Of a stretch of DNA of 64,000 nt, positions 23,607 to 33,225 are shown piece by piece. The notes beneath the pieces were generated by a model. It was not told where the DNA came from. It worked only from the letters and a program-made list of their open reading frames with translations, and ran no database searches. The translations under genes and the position numbers were made by a program. Within the stretch, counting starts at the first letter, position 1. Every line of letters begins with the position of its first letter. Source of the DNA: Streptomyces coelicoflavus (lineage in GTDB: Bacteria; Actinomycetota; Actinomycetes; Streptomycetales; Streptomycetaceae); the NCBI RefSeq assembly GCF_003112555.1, contig NZ_BEWB01000017.1, positions 113,160 through 177,159 of the forward strand. The letters run 5' to 3'.

Positions 23607-24884
23607 ATGAATGATTGGCCCGAGGGATGGTCCGGTGACAACCGCGGCCGCGGATACGGACGCGGCAGCGCGAGTGCACGGCCCGAGAGCGCCCGCGTGA
23701 TGCGTCAGGTCCGCCGCGGCGCGACGCCGCCCGGCCCGGGCCCGTCGGCCCCGCCGTACGGCGCCGGGGTGCCCCAGCAGCCGTCGTACACCGACGGCCA
23801 GGGGCACGGCGGCGACGGCTACGACAGCGGCTACAACACCGGCCAGGTCTACGGCGGCAGCGGCGGCGGCCAGGGCCCCGGCCGCCAGGCGCAGGGCCGG
23901 CCCGCGCCGGACTGGCGCCGCCGGATCAAGTGGACCGCGATCACGGTGGTGACCGTGCTGGTCGTCACCACCGTCGGCACCTACTTCTGGGCCGACTCCA
24001 AGCTCAACCGCGAGGTCGACCTGTCCAAGGTCATCGAGCGGCCCGAGGCCGGCGAGGGCACGAACTACCTGATCGTCGGGTCCGACAGTCGCGAGGGCAT
24101 GACCGACGAGCAGAAGAAGGACCTGCACACCGGATCCGCCGAGGGCAAGCGCACCGACTCGATGATGATCCTGCACACCGGGGACAACGGGTCGACGCTG
24201 ATCTCCCTGCCCCGCGACTCGGACGTGGAGATCCCGAGCTTCGTCGGCTCCGAGTCCGGCAAGAAGTACCCGGGCACCGGCCGGCACACCAAGCTCAACG
24301 CCGCCTACGCCGAGGACGGCCCCGAGCTGCTGGTGCGCACCATCGAGCACAACACCGGGCTGCGCCTGGACCACTACGTGGAGATCGGCTTCGCCGGCTT
24401 CGCGAACATCGTGGACGCGGTCGGCGGCGTCGAGATGGACATCCCGCAGGACATCAAGGACAAGAAGTCCGGCGCCGACTTCAAGAAGGGCAAGCAGACC
24501 CTGAACGGCGAGGAGGCCCTCGCCTTCGTCCGTACCCGGTACGCGCTGGCCGGCTCCGACCTGGACCGCACCAAGAACCAGCAGAAGTTCCTGTCGGCGC
24601 TGGCGGGCCAGGTGGCCACCCCGTCGACGGTCCTCAACCCGTTCAAGCTGTACCCGACCATGGGCGCCGGCCTGGACTCCCTCATCGTCGACAAGGACAT
24701 GGGCCTGTTCGACCTGGCGAGCATGTTCTGGGCGATGAAGAGCGTCAGCGGCGGCGAGGGCACCTCGATGAACATGCCCATCTCGGGCAGCGTCGGCGGC
24801 AACCTCAAGTGGGACGACGCCAAGGTGAAGAAGCTCGTCGAGGAGCTGAAGAACGACGAGAAGGTGACCGTCTCCGGCAACTGA
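23607..24884 (+). CDS. LCP-family (LytR-CpsA-Psr) glycopolymer transferase 1
   Basis: This 425-residue protein has about 105 cytoplasmic residues rich in Gly, Tyr and Pro, a membrane segment near 109-130, and an extracytoplasmic LCP domain. Landmarks are YLIVGSDSRE, RTDSMMILH (keeps the Arg-x-Asp pair), STLISLPRDSDVEIP, TKLNAAYAEDGPELLVRTIE and LAFVRTRYAL. LCP enzymes move glycopolymers from undecaprenyl pyrophosphate to peptidoglycan. It lacks the C-terminal LytR_C domain found in most of its neighbours. It is the only one of the seven LCP genes on the plus strand. Confidence 0.92.
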   Translation: MNDWPEGWSGDNRGRGYGRGSASARPESARVMRQVRRGATPPGPGPSAPPYGAGVPQQPSYTDGQGHGGDGYDSGYNTGQVYGGSGGGQGPGRQAQGRPAPDWRRRIKWTAITVVTVLVVTTVGTYFWADSKLNREVDLSKVIERPEAGEGTNYLIVGSDSREGMTDEQKKDLHTGSAEGKRTDSMMILHTGDNGSTLISLPRDSDVEIPSFVGSESGKKYPGTGRHTKLNAAYAEDGPELLVRTIEHNTGLRLDHYVEIGFAGFANIVDAVGGVEMDIPQDIKDKKSGADFKKGKQTLNGEEALAFVRTRYALAGSDLDRTKNQQKFLSALAGQVATPSTVLNPFKLYPTMGAGLDSLIVDKDMGLFDLASMFWAMKSVSGGEGTSMNMPISGSVGGNLKWDDAKVKKLVEELKNDEKVTVSGN

Positions 24885-24890
24885 GCAGGT

Positions 24891-24913
24891 GCGCGCCGGT
24901 CTCCCCGGCGCGC
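24891..24913. terminator. 9-bp hairpin between convergent LCP genes
   Basis: GCGCGCCGG at 24891-24899 pairs with CCGGCGCGC at 24905-24913 with a 5-base loop. It fits exactly between the two stop codons. Confidence 0.75.
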
Positions 24914-26425
24914 TCACTCCTCGCCGCAGACCACCTCGTCGCCCCGCACCACCGTGCCCGACTCCTGCGGCGGGTCGGCCGGCCGCACCTTCGCCACCTT
25001 CTCGAAGTCGGCGCCCGCGATCACCTTCAGCGTCGCCCCCTGCCCCTTGACGGGCTTCAGCTCGCTGCCGGGCAGGGCGGCGGCCAGCGACTTCGCCGAC
25101 TGGTCCCAGCGCGGGTCGTAGGCGACGACGGTCCGCTCGACCGCCCGGTCGGCGGCGTTGCGCGGCGCCTTGGTGGTACGGAACCCGGTCGCCGCCAGCG
25201 CCTCGTCCACCCGCTTGCCGAGCCCCGGGGTGCGGGTGCCGTTCTCCACCTGGACGCGGATCTGCTTCGGGTCCACCGGGACCCGCACCGGCTTCGGCCC
25301 CTTGGGCTTCGGCTTCGGCGCGGCCAGCGGCTTGTCCTCGCGCAGGGCGTCGAAGATCCGCTCCGACTTCACCGGGTCCCACTTCAGGGTCGATCCGACG
25401 CCCTTGACGGCGTAGCCCATCTGCCCGATCGGCACGGTGGTGAACTCGGAGGACGACGGCGAGAAGTTCCGCATCGCCCGCCCGAGCGTCAGCAGCTCGT
25501 CGGTGCCGAAGCCCTGGTCGGCGCGGACCGAGCCGAGGACGGCCCGGGTGACGTCACGGAACTTCAGCGGGTTCAGCAGGATGCCCGAGGAGGTCGCCCG
25601 GTCGATCAGGGCGGCCATGAAGCGCTGCTGGCGCTTCATCCGGCTCAGGTCGGAGGCGCCGTCGAGGTGGCGTGAGCGCACGTACTGGAGCGCCTGCCCG
25701 CCCATCAGCGTGTGGGTGCCGGGGGCGAGGTCGAGTCCGGTGTAGCTGTCCTTGAGCGGCTGGACGGTGCAGATCTTCACCCCGCCGAGCACGTCCACGG
25801 TCTTCATGAAGCTGGTGAAGTCGACCTCCAGATAGTGGTCGATCTTCACGCGGGTCATGTTCTCGACCGTGCGGATGGTCAGCTGCGGGCCGCCCTCGGC
25901 ATAGGCCGCGTTCAGCTTGAGCGGATGCCCCTCGTGGTGCTCGCCCGTGGTGCGGTCGGTGTGGCCGGGCGTCTCGGCGTACGAGTCGCGCGGCAGGCTG
26001 ACCACGCTCGCGCGGTCCCGGTCCTCCGAGATGTGCACGATCATGATGGTGTCGGTGCAGTGGCAGGGGGCGCCGCCCAGCTTGTACTTGCGCCGCTCCT
26101 CCTCGGTGATCTCGTCCCGGCCGTCGGTGCCGACCATCAGGACGTTCATGCCGTCGCCCGCCCTGGGCCGGTTCTTCATGTCCTTGAACGCGTCGACCCG
26201 CGAGATGTCCGATTCCAGGCCGGTGAGCACGGCGTGCCCGATCCCGGCGGAGCCGAGCACCACCACCGACAGCGCGGTCACCGCCCGCATGGCCCAGCGC
26301 GGCCTCTTCCGCCGTACGGGGGGCCTCGGCGGGCGCCGGGACGGCCGGGAGCCGCCGTGCTGCGACGCGGGCCCGCCCCGGCCGGTCGAGGCCGGGACCC
26401 GGGACGAGCGGGGCGGCGTGGGCAA
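24914..26425 (-). CDS. LCP-family glycopolymer transferase 2 with LytR_C domain
   Basis: This is a 503-residue protein: basic cytoplasmic tail, membrane segment near residues 45-67, LCP domain (VLMVGTDGRDEI, CTDTIMIVHIS, ASVVSLPRDSYAETP, KLNAAYAEGGPQLTIRTVE, LQYVRSRHLDGASDL), then a LytR_C domain in the last 110 residues (IRVQVENGTRTPGLG, VVAYDPRWDQSAKSL). The Arg of the Arg-x-Asp pair is Cys here. I choose TTG at 26425 because GGAGGTG lies five bases before it; no ATG or GTG has a comparable site. It is convergent with LCP 1 and divergent from the glycosyltransferase. Confidence 0.88.
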   Translation of the reverse strand: MPTPPRSSRVPASTGRGGPASQHGGSRPSRRPPRPPVRRKRPRWAMRAVTALSVVVLGSAGIGHAVLTGLESDISRVDAFKDMKNRPRAGDGMNVLMVGTDGRDEITEEERRKYKLGGAPCHCTDTIMIVHISEDRDRASVVSLPRDSYAETPGHTDRTTGEHHEGHPLKLNAAYAEGGPQLTIRTVENMTRVKIDHYLEVDFTSFMKTVDVLGGVKICTVQPLKDSYTGLDLAPGTHTLMGGQALQYVRSRHLDGASDLSRMKRQQRFMAALIDRATSSGILLNPLKFRDVTRAVLGSVRADQGFGTDELLTLGRAMRNFSPSSSEFTTVPIGQMGYAVKGVGSTLKWDPVKSERIFDALREDKPLAAPKPKPKGPKPVRVPVDPKQIRVQVENGTRTPGLGKRVDEALAATGFRTTKAPRNAADRAVERTVVAYDPRWDQSAKSLAAALPGSELKPVKGQGATLKVIAGADFEKVAKVRPADPPQESGTVVRGDEVVCGEE

Positions 26426-26577
26426 GGGGACACCTCCGCGGGGACGGGCCCCTGGGCGTGGAGCGTGAGGCCGGACGTGGGATTCGTGAGCACCGTAGGC
26501 CCATACGATCTGCTGCCCGGCGCTGTGACCCCCGCGGCGCGCACCCGTGTCCCCCGTTCGCGGTAACGTGAGCACCG

Positions 26578-27633
26578 ATGAACGCCAAGTCCGACGTGCG
26601 GCTGCCCGCCGTTTCCGTGATCATGCCCGTCCTCAACGAGGAGCGGCACCTGCGCGGCGCCGTCCGCGCCATCCTCGCCCAGGAGTACGCCGGCGAGATG
26701 GAGGTCGTCATCGCCGTCGGTCCGTCCTCGGACCGTACGGAGGAGATCGCCGCCGAGCTCGTCGCCGAGGATCCGCGCGTGCACACCGTGCCGAATCCCA
26801 CCGGCCGTACGCCCGCCGCGCTGAACGCCGCGATCAAGGCCTCCCGCCATCCGGTGGTCGTCCGCGTCGACGGCCACGGCATGCTGTCGCCGAACTACAT
26901 CTCCACGGCCGTACGGCTCCTGGAGGAGACCGGCGCGCAGAACGTGGGCGGCATCATGCACGCCGAGGGCGAGAACGCCTGGGAGGACGCCGTCGCCGCC
27001 GCGATGACGTCGAAGATCGGCGTGGGCAACGCGGCCTTCCACACCGGCGGTCAGGCGGCTCCGGCCGAGACCGTCTACCTCGGCGTGTTCCGCCGCGAGG
27101 CGCTGGAGCGGCAGGGCGGCTACAACGAGGAGTTCGTCCGCGCCCAGGACTGGGAGCTGAACTTCCGCATCCGCGAGGCCGGCGGCCTGATCTGGTTCTC
27201 GCCGGAGCTGCGGGTGTCCTACCGCCCGAGGCCGAGCATGCGGGCGCTGGCCAAGCAGTACAAGGACTACGGCCGCTGGCGGCACGTCGTCGCCCGCTAC
27301 CACTCCGGCTCCATCAACCTGCGCTACCTCGCCCCGCCGACCGCCGTGTGCGCCATCGCGGCCGGTGTCGTGGTGGGCGCCGCGCTGACCCCGTGGGGCT
27401 TCGTCGTCCCCGGCGGCTACCTCGCGGCGATCGTCGCGGGCTCGCTGCCCGCCGGCAAGGGGCTCGGGCTGAAGGCGCGGGCGCAGATCCCGGTGGCGCT
27501 GGCGACCATGCACATGTCGTGGGGCTGGGGCTTCCTGACCAGCCCGAAGTCGCTGGCCAGGAAGGTCATCGCCTCACGGCGCCCGGCGGTCCAGCCGGAT
27601 CCGGGGGCCACGGACGCCGCCGGGGCGCGCTGA
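26578..27633 (+). CDS. Family 2 glycosyltransferase (ExoA-like)
   Basis: This 351-residue membrane-associated enzyme has a GT-A fold at residues 10-240. VSVIMPVLNEERHLRGAV begins the nucleotide-sugar site, VVVRVDGHGML holds the Asp-x-His metal motif, and AQDWELNFRIREAGG supplies the ED-type base region. Two or three hydrophobic segments follow (about 265-295 and 305-325). It resembles succinoglycan ExoA-type transferases and may add a sugar to a lipid-linked precursor. Flanked by LCP genes, it probably works on the polymer they attach. TAACGT eight bases before the ATG suggests a very short leader. Confidence 0.88.
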   Translation: MNAKSDVRLPAVSVIMPVLNEERHLRGAVRAILAQEYAGEMEVVIAVGPSSDRTEEIAAELVAEDPRVHTVPNPTGRTPAALNAAIKASRHPVVVRVDGHGMLSPNYISTAVRLLEETGAQNVGGIMHAEGENAWEDAVAAAMTSKIGVGNAAFHTGGQAAPAETVYLGVFRREALERQGGYNEEFVRAQDWELNFRIREAGGLIWFSPELRVSYRPRPSMRALAKQYKDYGRWRHVVARYHSGSINLRYLAPPTAVCAIAAGVVVGAALTPWGFVVPGGYLAAIVAGSLPAGKGLGLKARAQIPVALATMHMSWGWGFLTSPKSLARKVIASRRPAVQPDPGATDAAGAR

Positions 27634-27648
27634 CCCGGCCCGTTCCCC

Positions 27649-29256
27649 TCAGGACCAGGTGAACGCCGGGTTCACCTGCATGCAGGCGCTCTCGTCGGCG
27701 CCGTTGAGGGCCTCGGCGGACTCGGGGGTGCTGTCGTCGCTCCCGGGCGCCCGGTACGCCGTGCCCTCGCGCCAGTCGGCGCCCACGACGAGGGTGACGC
27801 CGGACACGGCCGTCGACCGCTTCACCGAACTCGCCGGAACACCCAGGGACTTGGCGACGCGCCGTGCGTCGCCCTCCAGGTCGGCGCTCGGGTAGCGGAT
27901 CACCGTACGGTCCTCGCTCGGCAGCACCGACGGGTCCGCGACGGCCTTCGTGAAGCCCCGTTCCACCAGGAGCCCGGCGATCGCGTTCGCGCGCCCCGGG
28001 GCGGTGCCCAGCTCGTCCGTGCGGGTGCCGTTGCGGACCTGGACCGCCAGCTCGTCGTCGGGTGCGGCCGGGTCGGCCGGAGGCTCCGGTTCGGCGTCGG
28101 GCTTCTTCTCCGCGTCCTTGCCGTCCAGGGCGATGTCCTCGCGCACCAGCCGGAACAGCTGCTCCGCGTCCTCGGTCGGCTCGACGCGGGCGCCCACATA
28201 CCGGTTGGGCATCGTGGTCATGGTGATGCGCTCGGGCTTCACCGTGCGCAGCTCGTTGCTGAGGTCGTACAGCTTCTTGACGGAGTCCAGGCCCGGGTCG
28301 ACGGTGAGTGCCTCGGTGGCCTCCTCGGCGAGCCTGCGCAGCCTGTTCGGGCTGCTGAGGGTCGCGTTCTCGCGCAGGACGCGCACCATCGAGTTCAGGT
28401 ACATGTGCTGGGCCTTGGCCCGCGCGAGGTCGCTGCCGTCCTCGAAGCCGTACCGGGTGCGCAGCCATTGCAGGGCCTGCTCGCCCTTGACGGGGTGGGT
28501 GCCCTTCGCCAGCTTCAGACCGGAACCGTGGCCCTGGCCGTCGCGCGAGTGGATGTTGGCGTCCACACAGACGGGGACGCCGCCGACGGCGTCCGCCATC
28601 GAGACCACGCCCGCGAAGTCGACCATCACGAAGTGGTCGATGTGGATGCCGGTCAGCTCCTGCCAGGTGGCCACCGTGCAGCCCGGACCGCCGTGGCCGA
28701 GGCTCTGGTTGGTCATCACCCGGCCCTCGCTCGCCGGGTACACCGTCCCGTCGTCCGGGTCGGTGCACCTGGGTATCTCCAGCAGGGTGTCGCGCGGCAT
28801 GCTGACCACCGACATGTTGCTGCGGTCGGCGGACAGGTGCACCAGCATCTGCACGTCCGCCAGCGGCGTGGAGCCGAACGTCTCGCGGGCGCCGCCGAGT
28901 TGCTGGTTCTCCTCGCTGTCCCGGGCGTCCGAGCCGATGACGAGGATGTTCAGCGGGGTCTGCCCGGCCGCGTTCGGCGTCGGCGCGGCGACCTTGTTGT
29001 CGCCCAGGTTCAGGGCGTCCTGCTTGATGTTGTCGTTGAGGTGCTCGTAGTAGAGGTAGCCGGCCCCCGCCGAGCCGGCCAGGACCACGGCGATCAGCAC
29101 CGCGGTCCAGCGCAGGGCGCGGCGGCGCCGGCGCGGACGGGGGTCCTTCGCCTCCTCGACACCGTTGTCGCCGTCCCCCCGGACGGCCTCCGCACGCTCG
29201 GAGGCGGCTGCCGCCTCCTCCTGCGTGTCCTCCCCCTGCACACCGCTCCGCGTCAT
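27649..29256 (-). CDS. LCP-family transferase, type A copy 1
   Basis: This is a 535-residue protein: acidic/basic N-terminal tail, membrane segment near residues 50-70, LCP domain (ILVIGSDARDSEE, PLADVQMLVHLS, SVVSMPRDTLLEIP, MTNQSLGHGGPGCTVATWQ, LQWLRTRYGFEDG), a Pro/Asp-rich linker and LytR_C (LAVQVRNGTRTDELG, TVIRYPSADLEGDARRVAK). It ends in a Cys-containing tail. The Arg before the metal-site Asp is Leu. It is closely related in layout and sequence to the gene at 31258-32985. The ATG at 29256 has GGAGAGGGG upstream and matches the paralogue's start (MTRSGVQ versus MTQSSVR). Confidence 0.9.
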   Translation of the reverse strand: MTRSGVQGEDTQEEAAAASERAEAVRGDGDNGVEEAKDPRPRRRRRALRWTAVLIAVVLAGSAGAGYLYYEHLNDNIKQDALNLGDNKVAAPTPNAAGQTPLNILVIGSDARDSEENQQLGGARETFGSTPLADVQMLVHLSADRSNMSVVSMPRDTLLEIPRCTDPDDGTVYPASEGRVMTNQSLGHGGPGCTVATWQELTGIHIDHFVMVDFAGVVSMADAVGGVPVCVDANIHSRDGQGHGSGLKLAKGTHPVKGEQALQWLRTRYGFEDGSDLARAKAQHMYLNSMVRVLRENATLSSPNRLRRLAEEATEALTVDPGLDSVKKLYDLSNELRTVKPERITMTTMPNRYVGARVEPTEDAEQLFRLVREDIALDGKDAEKKPDAEPEPPADPAAPDDELAVQVRNGTRTDELGTAPGRANAIAGLLVERGFTKAVADPSVLPSEDRTVIRYPSADLEGDARRVAKSLGVPASSVKRSTAVSGVTLVVGADWREGTAYRAPGSDDSTPESAEALNGADESACMQVNPAFTWS

Positions 29257-29335
29257 GTCCGCGCCCCTCTCCCCACCCCCGCGCCACCGCACGGGCCCGT
29301 CGCCGTCCTGTGAGACGTACGACAGGCCCGTCAGG

Positions 29336-31042
29336 TCAACTGGCGCACAACTTCTGGTCGGCCGTGGACGCGTTGTCCAGCTCCGGCTTCTCGACGGATG
29401 CGGCGTCGAGTTTGACTCCGGCGCCCTTGAAGTCCTTGCCGAGGGTGAGGGTCATGGCGGGCAGGCCCTGGGAGTTGGTGACGCTCTCGCCGGGCTTCAT
29501 GGCGGCGCCGGACAGGCCGAGGATCTCGGCGAGGGCGCGGGCCTGGTCGGCCTGGTCGGGGGCGTACTCCAGGGTGGTCCTGGCGATGTCGGCGGGTGCG
29601 TTGCCCGCGTTCTCCGACTTGGTGACGCCGGCCTGGTTCTGGAGGTAGGTCAGCTCCTGTCCCGCGCTGCCGGTGGGGGCGCCGCCGTTGAGGACCCGGA
29701 CGCGGACCTCGGAGGGCTCGGACTTCGCGCCCTCCAGACGCGCGGCGACGGCGGCGTCCTCCTTCTTCTTCTTGTCCTTCTTCTTCTGCTCGACCTCGGT
29801 GAAGGAGACGTCGTTCTTGATCATGTCGAAGACCTGGGGGGCCTTCGCCTCGTTCACGACCACCGTCGCCTTGACCTTCTCGGCCGGGTTGTCGAGCACC
29901 GGCACGGTGGCGAACGTGATGTTCTTCGGCGGCACCTTCTTCAGCTCCAGGGCGATGTCCTTGAGCGTGCCCACGTTGCCGATGGCGCTGTCCACGGTGA
30001 GGGCCTTGGTCGCGGCCTCGGCGAGCTTCACCAGCTTGGTGGGGCTGGTGAGGGTGTCGCTGGAGGACATCTTGCGCATGAGCGAGCCCAGGAACTGCTG
30101 CTGCACCTTGATGCGGTCCAGGTCGCCCTCGTTGCCGAAGGCGTGCCGGGTGCGGACGAAGGCGAGGGCCTGCTCGCCCTCGACGGTGGACTCGCCCTTG
30201 GGGAGCTGGAGATGGGACTTCGGGTCGTCCACGGCGTGCTCCACGCACACGTCGACGCCGCCGACCGCCGAGGTCAGCGTCTTGACCGCGTTGAAGTCGG
30301 CCATCATGAAGTGGTCCGGCTTGATGCCGGTCGTCTCCGTCACCGTGCGCATCGTGCAGCCCGCGTCCCGGCCGAGGTCGCCCAGGCTCTGGTTGAAACG
30401 GACGCCGGAGGTACCGGGGATGACCTTCTTCGTCCCGTCCTCCTGAGTCGTCTCGCAGTCGGGGATGTCGACGATGAGGTCGCGCGGGATGCTGAGCGCG
30501 GTCGCGTTGGAGCGGTCCTCGGCGACGTGCAGCAGGATGTTGGTGTCCGCGTGTCCGGCGCTGCCCTTGTCGCCGTAGCCCTCGTTGCCCTCACCGGTGC
30601 GCTTGTCGGTGCCGATGATGAGGATGTTGAAGGCCTCGTCCTTGCTGAAGCTGCTGCTTCCGGCGTTGCCGACGTCCGTCGTCGAGACGTTGCCCTCGAG
30701 GTGCTTGAGGTAGAGGTAGCCGCCGACGCCGGTCACGAGGACGACGAAGGCCATGCTGCCGCCGGTCCACAGCAAAACCTTCTTGCCCTTGGACTTCTTC
30801 TTCTCCGGCCGGCGTCCACGCCGGCCGGGCACCGGCTCCTCGGGCTCCGGGCGGCGCCGCCGCTGGGGCGGCACCTCGCGGCCCGGAGCAGCCGTGCGGC
30901 GCCCCTCCGTGCGGGGCTTGGGAACGGACGACTGCGGTGCGGAAGGGGACAGTCGCAGTTCGTATTCACCGGTACGTGGATTCAGCACCCACTGGTCTGC
31001 GGGATCGACGTCGTCTGCCCGCCCACGTCCTTGCGCGTCCAC
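29336..31042 (-). CDS. LCP-family transferase, type B copy 1
   Basis: This 568-residue protein begins VDAQGRGRADDVDPADQW with a C-terminal-facing NPRTGEYELRL motif. A basic tail and a membrane segment near residues 115-137 follow. The LCP domain has ILIIGTDKRTGEGNEGYGDK, AGHADTNILLHVA, ALSIPRDLIVDIP, RFNQSLGDLGRDAGC and LAFVRTRHAFG, then a Lys-rich linker and LytR_C (EVRVRVLNGGAPTG). His replaces the Arg of the Arg-x-Asp pair. GTG 31042 is chosen because the paralogue at 33226 begins with the same codons after a similar AAGGATT stretch. Part of its 3' end is nearly identical to that paralogue. Confidence 0.9.
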   Translation of the reverse strand: MDAQGRGRADDVDPADQWVLNPRTGEYELRLSPSAPQSSVPKPRTEGRRTAAPGREVPPQRRRRPEPEEPVPGRRGRRPEKKKSKGKKVLLWTGGSMAFVVLVTGVGGYLYLKHLEGNVSTTDVGNAGSSSFSKDEAFNILIIGTDKRTGEGNEGYGDKGSAGHADTNILLHVAEDRSNATALSIPRDLIVDIPDCETTQEDGTKKVIPGTSGVRFNQSLGDLGRDAGCTMRTVTETTGIKPDHFMMADFNAVKTLTSAVGGVDVCVEHAVDDPKSHLQLPKGESTVEGEQALAFVRTRHAFGNEGDLDRIKVQQQFLGSLMRKMSSSDTLTSPTKLVKLAEAATKALTVDSAIGNVGTLKDIALELKKVPPKNITFATVPVLDNPAEKVKATVVVNEAKAPQVFDMIKNDVSFTEVEQKKKDKKKKEDAAVAARLEGAKSEPSEVRVRVLNGGAPTGSAGQELTYLQNQAGVTKSENAGNAPADIARTTLEYAPDQADQARALAEILGLSGAAMKPGESVTNSQGLPAMTLTLGKDFKGAGVKLDAASVEKPELDNASTADQKLCAS

Positions 31043-31257
31043 GGTTTCCCAATCCTTCGTCGGGGGCCACGCGGCGCCTTCCTTCGAAGGCACCCGGTAA
31101 AGAGTCAACAAGTGCACGACGCCAGGGCGGACCTCGCGGCGGGGGGCACTGGAGCCATTGGAGCGCTCACACTATCCGCCCGGTTCGGCATCGAACGACC
31201 CTGGTGTCACGCTCGTCACCCCTACAACAGGGCATTCCCTCCTATTTTCGCGAACTC

Positions 31258-32985
31258 CTACCATCGGTAGGGCTTGTAGACGTCCATGCACTTGCTGGTG
31301 TCCGAGCCGTTGATGGCGTCGCTGTTCGTCGGAAGGTCCCCGGCCTCGGGTGTCTCCTGCTTCGGATAGGACGCGCCGTCGCGCCAGTCAGCTCCCACGA
31401 CGAGAGTGATCCCGGACACGTCCGTGGACTTGCGCACCGCGTTCGCGGGGATCCCCAGCGCATCGGCGACGCGGCGTGCGTCGCCCGCCAACTCGTCGCT
31501 CGGGTAACGGACGACGGTCCGCTCCTCGGAGAGCGCCGCCGAGGTGTCCTTCGTCGCCTTCGCGAAGCCCTTCTCCACCAGCGTCCCGGCGACCGCGCCG
31601 GCCCGGCCGGTCACCGGGCCGAGGGTGGCCGACCGGGTGGCGTTCTGGACGAGGACGCCGATCTCGGAGTCGGCGGCGGGCTCGTCGGAGGGCCGGCCGG
31701 TGGCGTCCTTGCCGTCGCCGTTGCCGTCGCCCTTGCCGGTGTTCTCGGCGGTGTCCTTCTTGCCCTTCTCGCCCTTGTCGTCGAAGGACACGTCGTCGCG
31801 GAGCATCGCCCACATCTTGTCGGCGTCGGGTGCCGGGAGCAGGTGGTTGCCGTCCTCGGGGTCCTCGACCGTGGGGATCGTCGTCATGGTGATGCGGTCC
31901 GTGGGCACCGTCTTGAGCTGCATGCCGAGGTCGTACAGCTTCTTGACGGTGCCGATCTCCTCGGAGACCGTCAGCGACTTCGTGGCGGCCTCGGCCAGGC
32001 CCATCAGCCTGCCCGCGTCGGTGAAGACGTTCTGGCTCTTGAGGGTGCGGATCATCGAGTTCATGTACATGTGCTGGGCCCGGGCCCGCAGCGGGTCACT
32101 GCCCCAGGCGTGCCGGGTGCGCAGCCACTTGAGGGCCTCCTCGCCCTTGACCTTGTGCGAGCCCTTCGTCATCTTCAGGCCCGAGCCGCCGGGCACGCCG
32201 GGCAGCGGGCGGTCGTGCACGTTCTGGTTGACGCAGACCTCGACGCCGCCGACCGCGTCCGCCATCGAGACGACGCCCGCGAAGTCGATCGTCATCCAGT
32301 GGTCGATGTAGACCCCGGTGAGGTTCTCCCAGGTGGCCAGGGTGCAGCCGGCGCCGCCGCGGGCCAGTGACGTGTTGATGATGGCGTTGGTCGCCGGGAA
32401 CCTCTCCCCGGAGTCGGGGTCCTTGCACGCGGGGATGTCGACCCGGGTGTCCCGGGGGATGCTCACCACCGCGGCACTCTTGCGGTCCGCGGCCAGGTGG
32501 ATCAGCATCTGCACGTCGGCCAGCGGCGGGTTGTCGCGGTGGTTCTTGCCGCCGCCCAGCGCCACGTTGGCGTCGGAGGCCCGGCTGTCGGAGCCGAGCA
32601 GCAGAATGTTCAGGGGCGTCTGTCCGGCCGCGTTCGGCTCGGTCTTGTGCGCCTTGGAGTCGCCGCTGCTGCGCTCGCCCTTGTCGATGTTGCCGTTCAG
32701 GTGCCGGTAGTAGAGGTATCCGGCGCCGGCCGTGCCGAGTATCAGCACCGCGAGCGTGGTCGCGGACCATCTCAGCGCGCGGTGCCGGCGCCCGGAGCGC
32801 CGTCGCCCGGAGCGCCTGCCGTTCCTGCCCCCGTGGCCCTGCGGCCCGTCCGGTCCTTTCGGGCCCTCCGGCCCGGCGAGGCCCGTGGCGCCCTCGTCCC
32901 GGCCGCGGCGACCGGCCCGCCGGCCGCGGGCGTGCCGGACGGTGTCCGGTCGCGTTCCCTCCCCGCGCACACTGCTCTGCGTCAT
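31258..32985 (-). CDS. LCP-family transferase, type A copy 2
   Basis: This is a 575-residue protein with a long Gly/Arg/Pro-rich cytoplasmic tail, a membrane segment near residues 75-95 ending GYLYYRHLNGNIDKGE, an LCP domain (ILLLGSDSRASDANVALGGG, PLADVQMLIHLAADR, VSIPRDTRVDIPAC, LKWLRTRHAWG), and LytR_C (IGVLVQNATRSATLG, TVVRYPSDELAGDARRV). As in copy 1, Leu replaces the Arg of the Arg-x-Asp pair. The ATG at 32985 has GGGAGAGGA just upstream. The Cys-containing C-terminal tail is also shared with copy 1. Confidence 0.9.
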   Translation of the reverse strand: MTQSSVRGEGTRPDTVRHARGRRAGRRGRDEGATGLAGPEGPKGPDGPQGHGGRNGRRSGRRRSGRRHRALRWSATTLAVLILGTAGAGYLYYRHLNGNIDKGERSSGDSKAHKTEPNAAGQTPLNILLLGSDSRASDANVALGGGKNHRDNPPLADVQMLIHLAADRKSAAVVSIPRDTRVDIPACKDPDSGERFPATNAIINTSLARGGAGCTLATWENLTGVYIDHWMTIDFAGVVSMADAVGGVEVCVNQNVHDRPLPGVPGGSGLKMTKGSHKVKGEEALKWLRTRHAWGSDPLRARAQHMYMNSMIRTLKSQNVFTDAGRLMGLAEAATKSLTVSEEIGTVKKLYDLGMQLKTVPTDRITMTTIPTVEDPEDGNHLLPAPDADKMWAMLRDDVSFDDKGEKGKKDTAENTGKGDGNGDGKDATGRPSDEPAADSEIGVLVQNATRSATLGPVTGRAGAVAGTLVEKGFAKATKDTSAALSEERTVVRYPSDELAGDARRVADALGIPANAVRKSTDVSGITLVVGADWRDGASYPKQETPEAGDLPTNSDAINGSDTSKCMDVYKPYRW

Positions 32986-33225
32986 GTCCTCTCCCACCCT
33001 CGGGCCCGCGGACGTGGTCCCGCACGCGACCTGTTCGCACAGTTGGACGTACGAAGCCCCTCGTTGGCTGTACGGCGACCGGTGGATTGTTCACCGGGGA
33101 CCGACCGGTCGACCGAGCGGCCGACGGACCGCCAGGACGAAGGACCGCTTGACCGACCGACCGGCCGATGGACCCGGCCGGCCGATGGACTGTCGTACTG
33201 TCAGACGCGCGTGGAGCCCCTCAGG

